Shown here: positions 46,303 through 53,655 of the stretch, one piece after another
How positions within the stretch are numbered: position 1 is the stretch's first letter
Layout: the number at the start of each line of letters is the position of its first letter
Origin: Streptomyces violaceoruber
GTDB lineage: Bacteria; Actinomycetota; Actinomycetes; Streptomycetales; Streptomycetaceae
Direction of reading: 5' to 3'
Length of the DNA: 53,655 bases
Assembly (NCBI GenBank): GCA_000720805.1
Contig: JODI01000059.1
Span: forward strand, 1-53,655
Made by a program: the position numbers and the translations under genes
Notes under the pieces: generated by a model
Databases searched by the model: none
Told to the model about the DNA's origin: nothing
The model's input: only the letters and a program-made list of their open reading frames with translations

Positions 46303-46738
46303 TGGAACGCCCCCATCCCTGAGACCACTTGTCACTGAGTGCGCCAAGGCCTATCAGAATGCCGGTAAATACCGCCTCCCGTCCGGCAGTTGCCATCCTT
46401 CGAACGGGGGGCCGACTTGCCTCCGGCATACTCACATCTGCATGTGCCCCCAGGACTCGTGCACTCAGCGTAATCCGACGATCACGCGTCCAGCCATGGC
46501 GATCCCGGAAACGCCACCATTCGCCACCCCTTCGAATGAACTAAGGGTGGTCGCCGCGCGATTCACTTGACAGAGAGCGAACGGGAGGGGGCGGAGCGGT
46601 GCATTCAGGGGCGTGCACCGACGAGTGCACCACCCGGGCTAACACCTGAGCGCCACGTGCACGCGGAAAACGACAACGGAGAGTCACAGTTCGCGTTCGC
46701 CACGTAACCACCGGCGCGCCGGACACGTTGGAGGGGGC
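46303..46738. other. Divergent intergenic region nsdA / Prim-Pol gene
   Basis: The 436-bp gap between divergent genes holds no plausible gene. A TTGACA (from 46567) and several TGCA-containing short inverted repeats (46600-46665, e.g. GTGCA and TGCAC) point to regulatory sequence for the rightward gene, but no -10 box is clear. Confidence 0.4.
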
Positions 46739-47395
46739 ATGGGCTTCACGATCGGCGGCATTCGGGAGATCCGCTCCGGTTCACGTCGACGCGGCCGCTC
46801 GTCGGAGTGCACCGCCGTCGCCGAGTTCACCGGCCTCTGGGGCTGGGACGTGGTCCCGGGCGCGCGTGCCGCGGCGGGCGCCTGCTCGTGCGGCCGCGCC
46901 GACTGCGAAGCCCCCGGCGCCCACCCCTTCGGCTTCGCGTCCCGGGTTCCGGCCGGGGCCACGCTCGACGAAGTGACCCGCGCCTGGGCGGAGTTCCCCG
47001 GCGCCGCGGTGATGCTGCCGGTCGGCCGGGCCTTCGACGTGATCGAGGTGGCCGAGCCCGCCGGGCGCCGCGCACTGATCCGCCTGGAGCGCATGGGGCT
47101 CCCGCTCGGCCCGGTGATCTCCACCCCCGAGGGCCGCGCCCACTTCTTCGTCGCTCCAGGCGCCGCCGCCGAGCTGCCCGACCTTCTCTACCGCATGGGC
47201 TGGGACGACCCCGCCTCCCTCGGCCTGCGCGGCCTCGGCCCCGGCACCCACATCACGGCCCCGCCGTCGGACCGGGGCGGACGGGGTCCGGTGCGCTGGC
47301 TGCGTCCGCCCGAACTGGACACGGCCACGAAGCCCCCGTCGGCGAGGCTGCTGCTGGGCACCCTGGCCTACGTGGCACACCGGTCGCGCGTGTAG
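46739..47395 (+). CDS. Bifunctional DNA primase/polymerase (Prim-Pol) N-terminal-domain protein
   Basis: The 218-residue protein starts at ATG 46739 directly after GGAGGGGG. It resembles the Prim-Pol N-terminal domain found alone in streptomycetes beside ftsY and nsdA: an early AEFTGLWGWDVVPGA, CSCGRADCEAPGAHPFG with three Cys, and DVIEV where active enzymes have D-x-D. Only one acidic residue of that pair is evident, so catalytic activity is doubtful. No partner helicase is nearby. Function unknown. Confidence 0.7.
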   Translation: MGFTIGGIREIRSGSRRRGRSSECTAVAEFTGLWGWDVVPGARAAAGACSCGRADCEAPGAHPFGFASRVPAGATLDEVTRAWAEFPGAAVMLPVGRAFDVIEVAEPAGRRALIRLERMGLPLGPVISTPEGRAHFFVAPGAAAELPDLLYRMGWDDPASLGLRGLGPGTHITAPPSDRGGRGPVRWLRPPELDTATKPPSARLLLGTLAYVAHRSRV

Positions 47396-47439
47396 CCGGA
47401 CGCGTCACGCCACAGCCGGCCAGGTCGGCCGTACACAGC

Positions 47440-47480
47440 GAAGCGCCCGCTCCCGACTGCACCTCGGGGGCGGGCGCTTC
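47440..47480. terminator. Bidirectional terminator Prim-Pol gene / ftsY
   Basis: GAAGCGCCCGC and its complement, extended by TCCCGA/TCGGGG, form a long GC stem around a short loop between the convergent genes. Confidence 0.8.
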
Positions 47481-47497
47481 TTGGCGTGTTCCATCGG

Positions 47498-48709
47498 TCA
47501 GTCGCCGATGAGCGCGTCCACGAACGCTTCGGGCTCGAACGGTGCCAGGTCGTCGGCGCCCTCTCCCAGGCCGACCAGCTTCACCGGCACACCCAGCTCC
47601 CGCTGGACCGCGATCACGATGCCGCCCTTGGCCGTGCCGTCCAGCTTGGTCAGGACGATGCCCGTGATGGCGACGACCTCGGCGAAGACGCGGGCCTGGA
47701 CCAGACCGTTCTGGCCGGTGGTGGCGTCGAGGACGAGCAGCACCTCGTCGAGCGGGGCCTGCTTCTCGACGACCCGCTTGACCTTGCCGAGCTCGTCCAT
47801 GAGGCCGGTCTTGGTGTGCAGGCGCCCAGCGGTGTCGATGAGCACGACGTCCGCGCCCATCTCCTTGCCCTCCTTCACCGCGTCGAACGCGACGGAAGCC
47901 GGGTCACCGGCCTCGGGCCCGCGCACGGTGTGCGCACCGACCCGGTCGCCCCAGGTCTGCAACTGGTCGGCGGCGGCGGCCCGGAACGTGTCGGCGGCGC
48001 CGAGGACCACGCTGCGGCCGTCGGCCACGAGCACGCGCGCGAGCTTGCCGGTGGTGGTGGTCTTGCCGGTGCCGTTGACGCCGACGACCATCACGATGCC
48101 GGGCTTGCTGGTCTCCGGCTCGGTCCTGACCGTGCGGTCGAGGTCGGTGCCGACCAGCTTGAGAAGTTCATCGCGCAGCAGAGCGCGCAGCTCGTCCGGC
48201 GTCCGGGTGCCGAGTACCCTCACCCGCTCCCGCAGCCCCTCGACCAGCTCCTGGGTGGGGGCCACGCCGACGTCGGCGGTGAGGAGGATGTCCTCGATCT
48301 CCTCCCAGGTGTCCTCGTCGAGGTGCTCCCGCGACAGGAGCGTGAGCAGCCCCTTGCCGAGGGCGTTCTGCGAGCGGGAGAGCCGGGCGCGCAGCCGGAC
48401 CAGGCGGCCGGCCGTGGGCTCCGGGACCTCGATCTCGGGGGTTACGGGGGCTTCTGGGGCAGGGGGCTCCTCGACGACGACCGGGGCCGAGCCGTCCGGG
48501 AGATCCACCTCCTCTATGGTCCGGCGCGGTTCGTCGCGCGGGGTCTCGGCCTCGTCGCCGACGTGCGGCTCGGCCGGAGGGGCGGTGATGTCGGGGGCCG
48601 AGGGGGGCGGTGGGGGCAGCGACTTCTTGCGCCGGCTGCCGACCACGAGCCCGCCGAGCGCACCGAGCACGACCACGGCGATGACTACAACAAGGATGAC
48701 GATGTCCAT
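47498..48709 (-). CDS. ftsY: Signal recognition particle receptor FtsY
   Basis: The 403-residue SRP receptor GTPase has an N-terminal membrane helix (MDIVILVVVIAVVVLGALGG), uncommon in E. coli FtsY but usual in actinobacteria. An acidic/Pro-rich A domain of about 90 residues follows. The NG domain has GVNGTGKTTTTGKLARVL near residue 200, DTAGRLHTKTGLMDEL near residue 285 and TKLDGTAKGG near residue 350. ATG 48709 places the helix at the start; seven codons further upstream are open but unlikely. Confidence 0.94.
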   Translation of the reverse strand: MDIVILVVVIAVVVLGALGGLVVGSRRKKSLPPPPPSAPDITAPPAEPHVGDEAETPRDEPRRTIEEVDLPDGSAPVVVEEPPAPEAPVTPEIEVPEPTAGRLVRLRARLSRSQNALGKGLLTLLSREHLDEDTWEEIEDILLTADVGVAPTQELVEGLRERVRVLGTRTPDELRALLRDELLKLVGTDLDRTVRTEPETSKPGIVMVVGVNGTGKTTTTGKLARVLVADGRSVVLGAADTFRAAAADQLQTWGDRVGAHTVRGPEAGDPASVAFDAVKEGKEMGADVVLIDTAGRLHTKTGLMDELGKVKRVVEKQAPLDEVLLVLDATTGQNGLVQARVFAEVVAITGIVLTKLDGTAKGGIVIAVQRELGVPVKLVGLGEGADDLAPFEPEAFVDALIGD

Positions 48710-48961
48710 AACCCACCCAGTATCGGCCATGGGGCGATCCGAACCCAGTTTGTGTCTTCCTCCAAGAGGAGGGGTCGTCCCGGGGCGCCGCGGGACCCCA
48801 GCGTCCTGCTCCTGACCGTGGGAGCGTTCCCGTCCGTGTCGTACACACTCGACCGCGGTGCCCCCCGCCGAGGTATCCGCACCCCTGGCTGTCTGACGCC
48901 CCGTCAGCTACCGTCCCCTTCCCATCCGCCGTTTCCCACCCAGCGTGAAGGGGGACCCCCC

Positions 48962-49933
48962 ATGCCCGTCACGGTCGTCCGTTTCAACCTGGTCGAACCC
49001 GGCGCCACCCCCGCCTCGCTCGGCGCCCGCTACCGGGCCGCGCTGGAGATGGCCGCGTACGCCGACGGCCACGGGATCACCACCGTGCAGACCGAGGAGC
49101 ACCACGGCGTCGACAACAACTGGCTGCCCTCGCCGTTCGTCTTCGCGGGCGCGGTGTTCGGGGCCACGCGCCGGATCGCGGTCACGGTCTCGGCGGTCAT
49201 CGGCCCGCTGCACGACCCGCTCAGGCTGGCCGAGGACATCGCTGTACTGGATCTGCTCAGCGGCGGAAGGCTGGTCACGGTCGCCGGGATCGGGTACCGG
49301 CCCGAGGAGTACGCGCTGTTCGACGTGGAGTGGAAGCAGCGGGGCCGGCTCCAGGACGAGGTACTGGAGACGGTGCTGAAGGCCTGGACGGGCGAGCCCT
49401 TCGCATACCGGGGCCGTACGGTACGGGTCACCCCGCGCCCCTGCTCCGACCCGCACCCCCTGCTCCTGGTCGGCGGCTCCTCCAAGGCCGCCGCCCGCCG
49501 CGCCGCCCGCCTCGGGCTGCCCTTCTTCCCCAGCGCGCACCTGCCGGAGCTGGAGGCCTACTACAAGGAGCGGCTGGTCGAGTACGGCACCGAGGGCTGG
49601 ACCATGATGCCGGCCGCCGAGACGCCCCTGCTGCACCTCGCCGAGGACCCGGACGAGGCCTGGGACCGCTACGGTTCCCACTTCCTCCACGAGGCACGGA
49701 CCTACGCCTCCTGGCAGTCCGGCGACATCCGCTCGGCCGTGCGGTCGGCGGCCACGACGGTGGACGAGCTGCGCGCTGAGGGCGTGTACCGGATCCTCAC
49801 CCCCGACCAGTGCCTGGCCCAGGGCCTGGACAACCTGGTCCTGCATCCCCTGGCGGGCGGGATGCCGGTGGAGGAGGGGTGGCGCAGTCTGCGCCTGTTC
49901 GCGGAGCGGGTGGTGCCGGAGCTGGCGGGCTGA
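48962..49933 (+). CDS. LLM-class flavin-dependent oxidoreductase
   Basis: The 323-residue protein belongs to the bacterial luciferase-like monooxygenase family. It has TVQTEEHHGVDNNWLPSP near residue 40, VSAVIGPLHDPLRLAEDIAVLD near residue 76, GRLVTVAGIGYRPEEY near residue 100 and PLLLVGGSSKAAARRAA near residue 163. It uses reduced flavin, FMNH2 or F420; substrate unknown. ATG 48962 follows a GAAGGGGGA site. Monocistronic. Confidence 0.88.
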   Translation: MPVTVVRFNLVEPGATPASLGARYRAALEMAAYADGHGITTVQTEEHHGVDNNWLPSPFVFAGAVFGATRRIAVTVSAVIGPLHDPLRLAEDIAVLDLLSGGRLVTVAGIGYRPEEYALFDVEWKQRGRLQDEVLETVLKAWTGEPFAYRGRTVRVTPRPCSDPHPLLLVGGSSKAAARRAARLGLPFFPSAHLPELEAYYKERLVEYGTEGWTMMPAAETPLLHLAEDPDEAWDRYGSHFLHEARTYASWQSGDIRSAVRSAATTVDELRAEGVYRILTPDQCLAQGLDNLVLHPLAGGMPVEEGWRSLRLFAERVVPELAG

Positions 49934-49947
49934 TCCCCGTACGAGAA

Positions 49948-49988
49948 CCGCCGTCCCGGCTCGGACAGTGGCCGAGCCGGGACGGCGG
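49948..49988. terminator. Bidirectional terminator LLM oxidoreductase / glcP
   Basis: A perfect 17-bp stem (CCGCCGTCCCGGCTCGG with its complement) with a 7-nt loop lies between the convergent genes. Confidence 0.88.
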
Positions 49989-50061
49989 CGGGGTACGGGG
50001 AGAGGGCAGCGGGGACTTGGCCCTTCCCCCCGAGTTCACGGGGTGCCTCGGGGTACGAGGC

Positions 50062-51480
50062 TCAGCCCATCTCCTCCAGGGACTTGCCCTTCGTCTCCTT
50101 GACGTACTTGAGGACGAACGGGATGGAGAGGGCGGCGAAGACCGTGTAGATCACGTAGGTCGCGGAAAGGTTCCAGTCGGACAGCGACGGGAAGCTCGCG
50201 GTGATGGCCCAGTTGGCGATCCACTGCGCGGCGGCGGCCACGCCCAGGGCCGCGGCACGGAGCTTGTTCGGGAACATCTCACCGAGGAAGACCCAGACGA
50301 CCACACCCCAGGACAGGGCGAAGAAGAGCACGAACACATGGGCGGCGATCAGGGCGACCCAGCCCTGCGTGGCCGGCAGCTTGCCGCCGACGAGGTCGTA
50401 GCTGAACGCCCAGGCCTCCAACGCCAGACCGATCACCATGCCGACGGAGCCGATGAGGGCCAGCGGCCTGCGGCCGACGCGGTCGACGAAGATCATGGCG
50501 ACCACGGTGCCGACGATGTTGATGATCGACGTGGTGAACGAGTAGAAGAACGAGTCCGCCGGGTCGACACCGACCGACTGCCACAGCGTCGAGGAGTAGT
50601 AGAACGCGACGTTGATGCCGACGAACTGCTGGAAGACCGAGAGGCCGATGCCGATCCAGACGATCGGCTTGAAGAAGAAGCCGCCGCCGAGCAGGTCCTT
50701 GAAGGCCGACTTGTGCTCGCTCTTCATGGCGAGCTCGATCTCGGTGACCCGGGCGTCCAGGTCGATCTTGTCGCCCTCGACCTCTTCGAGGATGTCGCGG
50801 GCGCGTTCGTGCCTGCCGACGGAGATCAGGAAGCGGGGGGACTCGGGGATCGCGAAGGACAGCAGACCGTAGAGGACGGCCGGGATCACCATGACGCCCA
50901 GCATGACCTGCCAGGCCTCCAGACCCATCAGCTTGCCGCGCTGGTCGCCGTCGGCGGCGTTCAGCAGTCCCCAGTTGACCAGCTGGGAGATGGCGATGCC
51001 GACGACGATCGCGGCCTGCTGGAAGGAGCCGAGCCGGCCGCGGTAGGCGGGCGGGGCGACCTCGGCGATGTACGCGGGGCCGATCACGGACGCCATACCG
51101 ATGGCGAAGCCGCCGACGACCCGCCAGAAGGCGAGGTCGTACAGCGCGAAGGGCAGTGCCGAGCCGACGGCGCTGACCGTGAAGAGGGCGGCGGCGATCT
51201 GCATGCACCGGATGCGGCCGATGCGGTCGGCTATCCGGCCGGCGGTCGCGGCGCCGATGGCGCAGCCGATCAGGGCGATGGCGATGACCTGTGCCAGGGC
51301 CGCCGATCCGACCTCGTACCGGTCGCGGATGGCCTCGACGGCACCGTTGATCACGGAGCTGTCGTAGCCGAAGAGGAATCCGCCCATCGCGGCCGCCGCC
51401 GCGATGAAGATGACGTGCCCGAGATGATCGGGGTGAGCCGTTGCGGCTCCTGACTTGGACGCCTGCGCTGTGCTGGTCAC
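50062..51480 (-). CDS. glcP: Glucose permease GlcP (MFS sugar:proton symporter)
   Basis: The 472-residue protein has 12 membrane helices and the sugar-porter signatures GYDSSVINGA (helix 1), GRIADRIGRI (loop 2-3), PESPRFL (after helix 6), QQFVGINVAFYYSS (helix 7) and RVGRRPL (loop 8-9), ending KETKGKSLEE. It matches S. coelicolor GlcP1 in length and in position next to smc; that protein is the main glucose uptake system, as streptomycetes do not use a glucose PTS. GTG 51480 follows GAGGAG. Long 5' region with candidate operators. Confidence 0.92.
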   Translation of the reverse strand: MTSTAQASKSGAATAHPDHLGHVIFIAAAAAMGGFLFGYDSSVINGAVEAIRDRYEVGSAALAQVIAIALIGCAIGAATAGRIADRIGRIRCMQIAAALFTVSAVGSALPFALYDLAFWRVVGGFAIGMASVIGPAYIAEVAPPAYRGRLGSFQQAAIVVGIAISQLVNWGLLNAADGDQRGKLMGLEAWQVMLGVMVIPAVLYGLLSFAIPESPRFLISVGRHERARDILEEVEGDKIDLDARVTEIELAMKSEHKSAFKDLLGGGFFFKPIVWIGIGLSVFQQFVGINVAFYYSSTLWQSVGVDPADSFFYSFTTSIINIVGTVVAMIFVDRVGRRPLALIGSVGMVIGLALEAWAFSYDLVGGKLPATQGWVALIAAHVFVLFFALSWGVVVWVFLGEMFPNKLRAAALGVAAAAQWIANWAITASFPSLSDWNLSATYVIYTVFAALSIPFVLKYVKETKGKSLEEMG

Positions 51481-51577
51481 GTGTACTCCTCGGGCCACCG
51501 GCAACGCCGCCGGCGGGGGTCGGCCCTTCGAGGTAGGTGGTACCTGAAGGTAAAAGCAACATTGCCGAGACTATGCC

Positions 51578-51654
51578 TTCAAGTTTCGAAGTCAAGAGGC
51601 GGGTGGCCCGCGAGCGTGCCCGGCAAAGTGGCAGTCTCGCGTTCAAGACTTGAA
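51578..51654. promoter_or_regulatory. Candidate operators upstream of glcP
   Basis: A perfect 13-bp palindrome TTCAAGACTTGAA (51642-51654) and a second TTCAAG-bearing imperfect palindrome (TTCAAGTTTCGAA, 51578-51590) lie 100-175 bp upstream of the glcP start. They stand out as AT-rich against their surroundings and may bind a sugar-responsive regulator. The regulator is not identified. The surrounding 255-bp gap holds no convincing gene. Confidence 0.45.
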
Positions 51655-51735
51655 GAAATGAAGGAGGTCCAGGCCAAAGGGGTCGAGCGGAGGAGGCGGA
51701 GCCGCGGGAGGACGCAGGAGCGGAAGTGAAGGTGA

Positions 51736-53655
51736 TCAGCGAAGCCGCTGCGAGATGACCTTCGAGACGCCGTCGCCCTGCATGGAGACGCCGTAGAGCG
51801 CGTCAGCGACCTCCATCGTCCGCTTCTGGTGCGTGATCACGATCAGCTGCGACGCCTCCTGCAGCTCCTGCATGATCCGGATCAGCCGCTGGAGGTTGGT
51901 GTCGTCGAGTGCCGCCTCGACCTCGTCCATGACGTAGAACGGGCTGGGCCGCGCCTTGAAGATCGAAACCAGCAGCGCCACAGCGGTGAGGGAGCGCTCG
52001 CCGCCCGACAGCAGCGACAGCCGCTTGACCTTCTTGCCCGGCGGCCGGGCCTCGACGTCCACGCCCGTGGTGAGCATGTTGTCGGGATCGGTCAGCACGA
52101 GTCGCCCGTCGCCGCCCGGGAACAGTCGGCTGAACACGCCCTCGAACTCACGGGCCGTGTCCCGGTACGCCTCGGTGAAGACCTGCTCGACGCGCTCGTC
52201 GACCTCCTTGACGACCTGGAGCAGGTCGGCGCGGGTCTTCTTCAGGTCCTCGAGCTGCTCGCTGAGGAACTTGTGACGTTCCTCCAGTGCCGCGAACTCC
52301 TCCAGGGCGAGCGGATTGACCTTGCCGAGCTGCTGGTACGCCCGCTCGGCGGCCTTCAACCGCCGCTCCTGCTCGGCCCGGTGGAACTGCCTGGGCTGGT
52401 TGCGCGGGTGCTCCGGATCCTCCGGCAGCTCCTCGCCCTCGGCGGGGGGCGAGGGCGGCACCAGCTGGTGCGGGCCGTACTCGGCCACGAGCCCCGCGGG
52501 TTCCACACCGAGTTCCTCCAGCGCCTTGGTCTCCAGCTGCTCGATCCGCAGCCGTTTCTCGGCGCCGAGTACCTCGCCCCGGTGGACTGAATCCGTCAAC
52601 TTGTCGAGCTCGGCCTTGAGGTCGCGGCCCGTGGTGCGGGCGGCGGTCAACTCCTGCTCGCGGCGGGCCTTGGCGGCCTCGGCGGCGGTGCGCTCCTCGT
52701 CGGCGCGGGCGAGGGAGACCTCGACGTGCGCGAGCAACTGCCGGGCGCCGGAGGCGACGGCCTCCGCCACCGCCGCCTCGTGTCTGAGCCGCGCCCGCCG
52801 CTGCTCGGCGCGCGCGCGTGCCTCGCGCTCCGCCCGGGCGGCCCGGTCCAGCGCATCGGCCCGCCCGGACAACCCCTTGACCCGTTCCTCGTGCGTACGG
52901 ACCTGAAGCCGGGCCTCCATCTCGGTCTGCCGGGCGTTGGCACCGTCGGCGGCGAGCCGGTCCCGTACGGAGGTGTCGGGCTCCTCCTCGACCGGCATCT
53001 CCTCGGCCACGGCGAGCCGTTCGGCGAGTTCCTCGACCTCCTGCAGAGCCCGGTCGAGCGCCTCCTGCGCCCGGGCGGCCGCGGCGACTGACCGTTCCGC
53101 CTCCCCCGCGGCCCCTCGCGCCTGCCCGGACAACCGCCCGAGCTGCTGCGCCACGGCCGACTTCTCCCGGTCCGCGGCCCTGCGCCGCTCCCCCAGCTCC
53201 TCGACGAGCGCGGCGCACTCCTTCCGCCGCTCCACGGCCGCGTGCTGTGCCTCGGTGAGTTCCTCGCACCGCACGGCCAGCTCCTCCAACTGGGCGGCGG
53301 CCTCGTCCACGGAGGCCTGCACTTCCAGCAGGCTCGGCGCCCCGGCGGACCCGCCCTGCGCGAAGTGTGCACCCAGCAGGTCGCCTTCGGCGGTCACGGC
53401 GGTGAGATCAGGGCGCGCGTAGACGAGATCCTCGGCGTCCTCCAGGGTGCCGACGACGACGATGCCCCGCAGGAGGCGTCGTACGGCAGGCATGAGCTCG
53501 GAGGGAGCGCGGACCAGGTCGGCGGCGAGGGGAGGACCGGCAGGGCGGGGGGTTCCGGAGGCGGCCGGGGCGTGGTCGGCGGGGCGGCGGTCCCCCGACG
53601 CGGGCAGGGCGGGGCCGGCGGGGCGGCGGTCCCCCGACGCGGGCAGGGCGGGGCC
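51736..53655 (-). CDS. smc: Chromosome segregation ATPase SMC (3' part, runs off window)
   Basis: The frame is open to the right edge, so only the C-terminal 639 codons are seen. They contain the second half of the hinge (MPAVRRLLRGIVVVGTLEDAEDLVYARPDLTAVTAEGDLLG; given as a guide in two parts), a long Glu/Ala/Arg-rich coiled coil and the C-terminal ATPase half. The ATPase has the signature LSGGERSLTAVALL and Walker B FYVMDEVEAALD, and the protein ends VISQRLR. SMC with ScpAB compacts and segregates chromosomes, important when aerial hyphae septate. A 13-residue sequence is duplicated at the visible N-terminal edge. Confidence 0.93.
   Translation of the reverse strand, partial: GPALPASGDRRPAGPALPASGDRRPADHAPAASGTPRPAGPPLAADLVRAPSELMPAVRRLLRGIVVVGTLEDAEDLVYARPDLTAVTAEGDLLGAHFAQGGSAGAPSLLEVQASVDEAAAQLEELAVRCEELTEAQHAAVERRKECAALVEELGERRRAADREKSAVAQQLGRLSGQARGAAGEAERSVAAAARAQEALDRALQEVEELAERLAVAEEMPVEEEPDTSVRDRLAADGANARQTEMEARLQVRTHEERVKGLSGRADALDRAARAEREARARAEQRRARLRHEAAVAEAVASGARQLLAHVEVSLARADEERTAAEAAKARREQELTAARTTGRDLKAELDKLTDSVHRGEVLGAEKRLRIEQLETKALEELGVEPAGLVAEYGPHQLVPPSPPAEGEELPEDPEHPRNQPRQFHRAEQERRLKAAERAYQQLGKVNPLALEEFAALEERHKFLSEQLEDLKKTRADLLQVVKEVDERVEQVFTEAYRDTAREFEGVFSRLFPGGDGRLVLTDPDNMLTTGVDVEARPPGKKVKRLSLLSGGERSLTAVALLVSIFKARPSPFYVMDEVEAALDDTNLQRLIRIMQELQEASQLIVITHQKRTMEVADALYGVSMQGDGVSKVISQRLR
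53578..53655 (-). repeat. Two identical 39-bp tandem units within smc
   Basis: 53578-53616 and 53617-53655 are identical. Each encodes the 13-residue unit GPALPASGDRRPA in the smc frame, next to or inside the hinge. More copies may lie beyond the window edge. Confidence 0.9.

Noticed and set aside
51481..51729. An 82-codon plus-strand frame upstream of glcP
   Set aside because: Arg-rich, no recognisable domain, and it covers the glcP promoter region with its palindromes.

Overview
The window is a piece of a Streptomyces chromosome (or that of a very close relative). The evidence is the very high GC content, frequent GTG starts, WhiG-type sporulation sigma factor, NsdA, four tandem type I signal peptidases, a GlcP-type glucose permease, and a conserved run of housekeeping genes (smc, glcP, ftsY, nsdA, amtB-glnK-glnD, ffh, rpsP-khpA-rimM-trmD-rplS, sip cluster, DUF2469, yraN, comM, dprA, whiG, rpsB-tsf, pyrH-frr-cdsA, rlmN). 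From memory this matches the order of the S. coelicolor SCO5577-SCO5628 region, read here from right to left.

Layout. 0-8.2 kb: a LOG-family Rossmann protein, a sortase substrate, a mycothiol-dependent isomerase-family protein, a thiamine ABC transporter operon behind a TPP riboswitch, and rlmN. 8.3-10.4 kb: a small variable island with an orphan PASTA protein, a 150-bp palindrome, a 5'-truncated Lrp-type regulator and a 58-codon zinc-ribbon gene. 10.4-16 kb: cdsA, frr, pyrH, tsf, rpsB with intergenic hairpins. 16-19 kb: an M23 peptidase, about 580 bp of degenerate 39-bp tandem repeats, a TetR regulator and whiG. 19-27.6 kb: the dprA-comM-yraN block, in which comM is split by a 5,300-bp mobile element. 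27.7-35 kb: secretion and ribosome/tRNA-modification genes. 35-38.5 kb: a SprT-like protein, a short type-3 prolyl-tRNA synthetase and a methyltransferase. 38.5-44.6 kb: ffh and the GlnR-controlled amtB-glnK-glnD operon. 44.7-53.7 kb: nsdA, a Prim-Pol-domain protein, ftsY, a luciferase-like monooxygenase, glcP, and smc running off the right edge.

The most notable item is the element in comM (20.9-26.2 kb). It carries two different tyrosine recombinases and a small coiled-coil protein in the order and with the coupling of Tn554 tnpA-tnpB-tnpC, plus one unrecognised two-helix membrane protein as its only cargo. It lies exactly in the Walker B codons of comM between two copies of the hexamer CTGGAC. 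Joining the flanks at that hexamer restores an intact 541-residue ComM frame. In the predicted excised circle the hexamer is bracketed by 12-bp imperfect inverted repeats, as expected of a tyrosine-recombinase core site. The upstream comM fragment stays in frame with the first recombinase.

Functionally the rest is mostly core: translation, protein export (Ffh, FtsY, four signal peptidases), nitrogen sensing, thiamine uptake, chromosome organisation and developmental regulation. No rRNA, tRNA or CRISPR array was seen. All family assignments come from reading motifs; no database search was possible.
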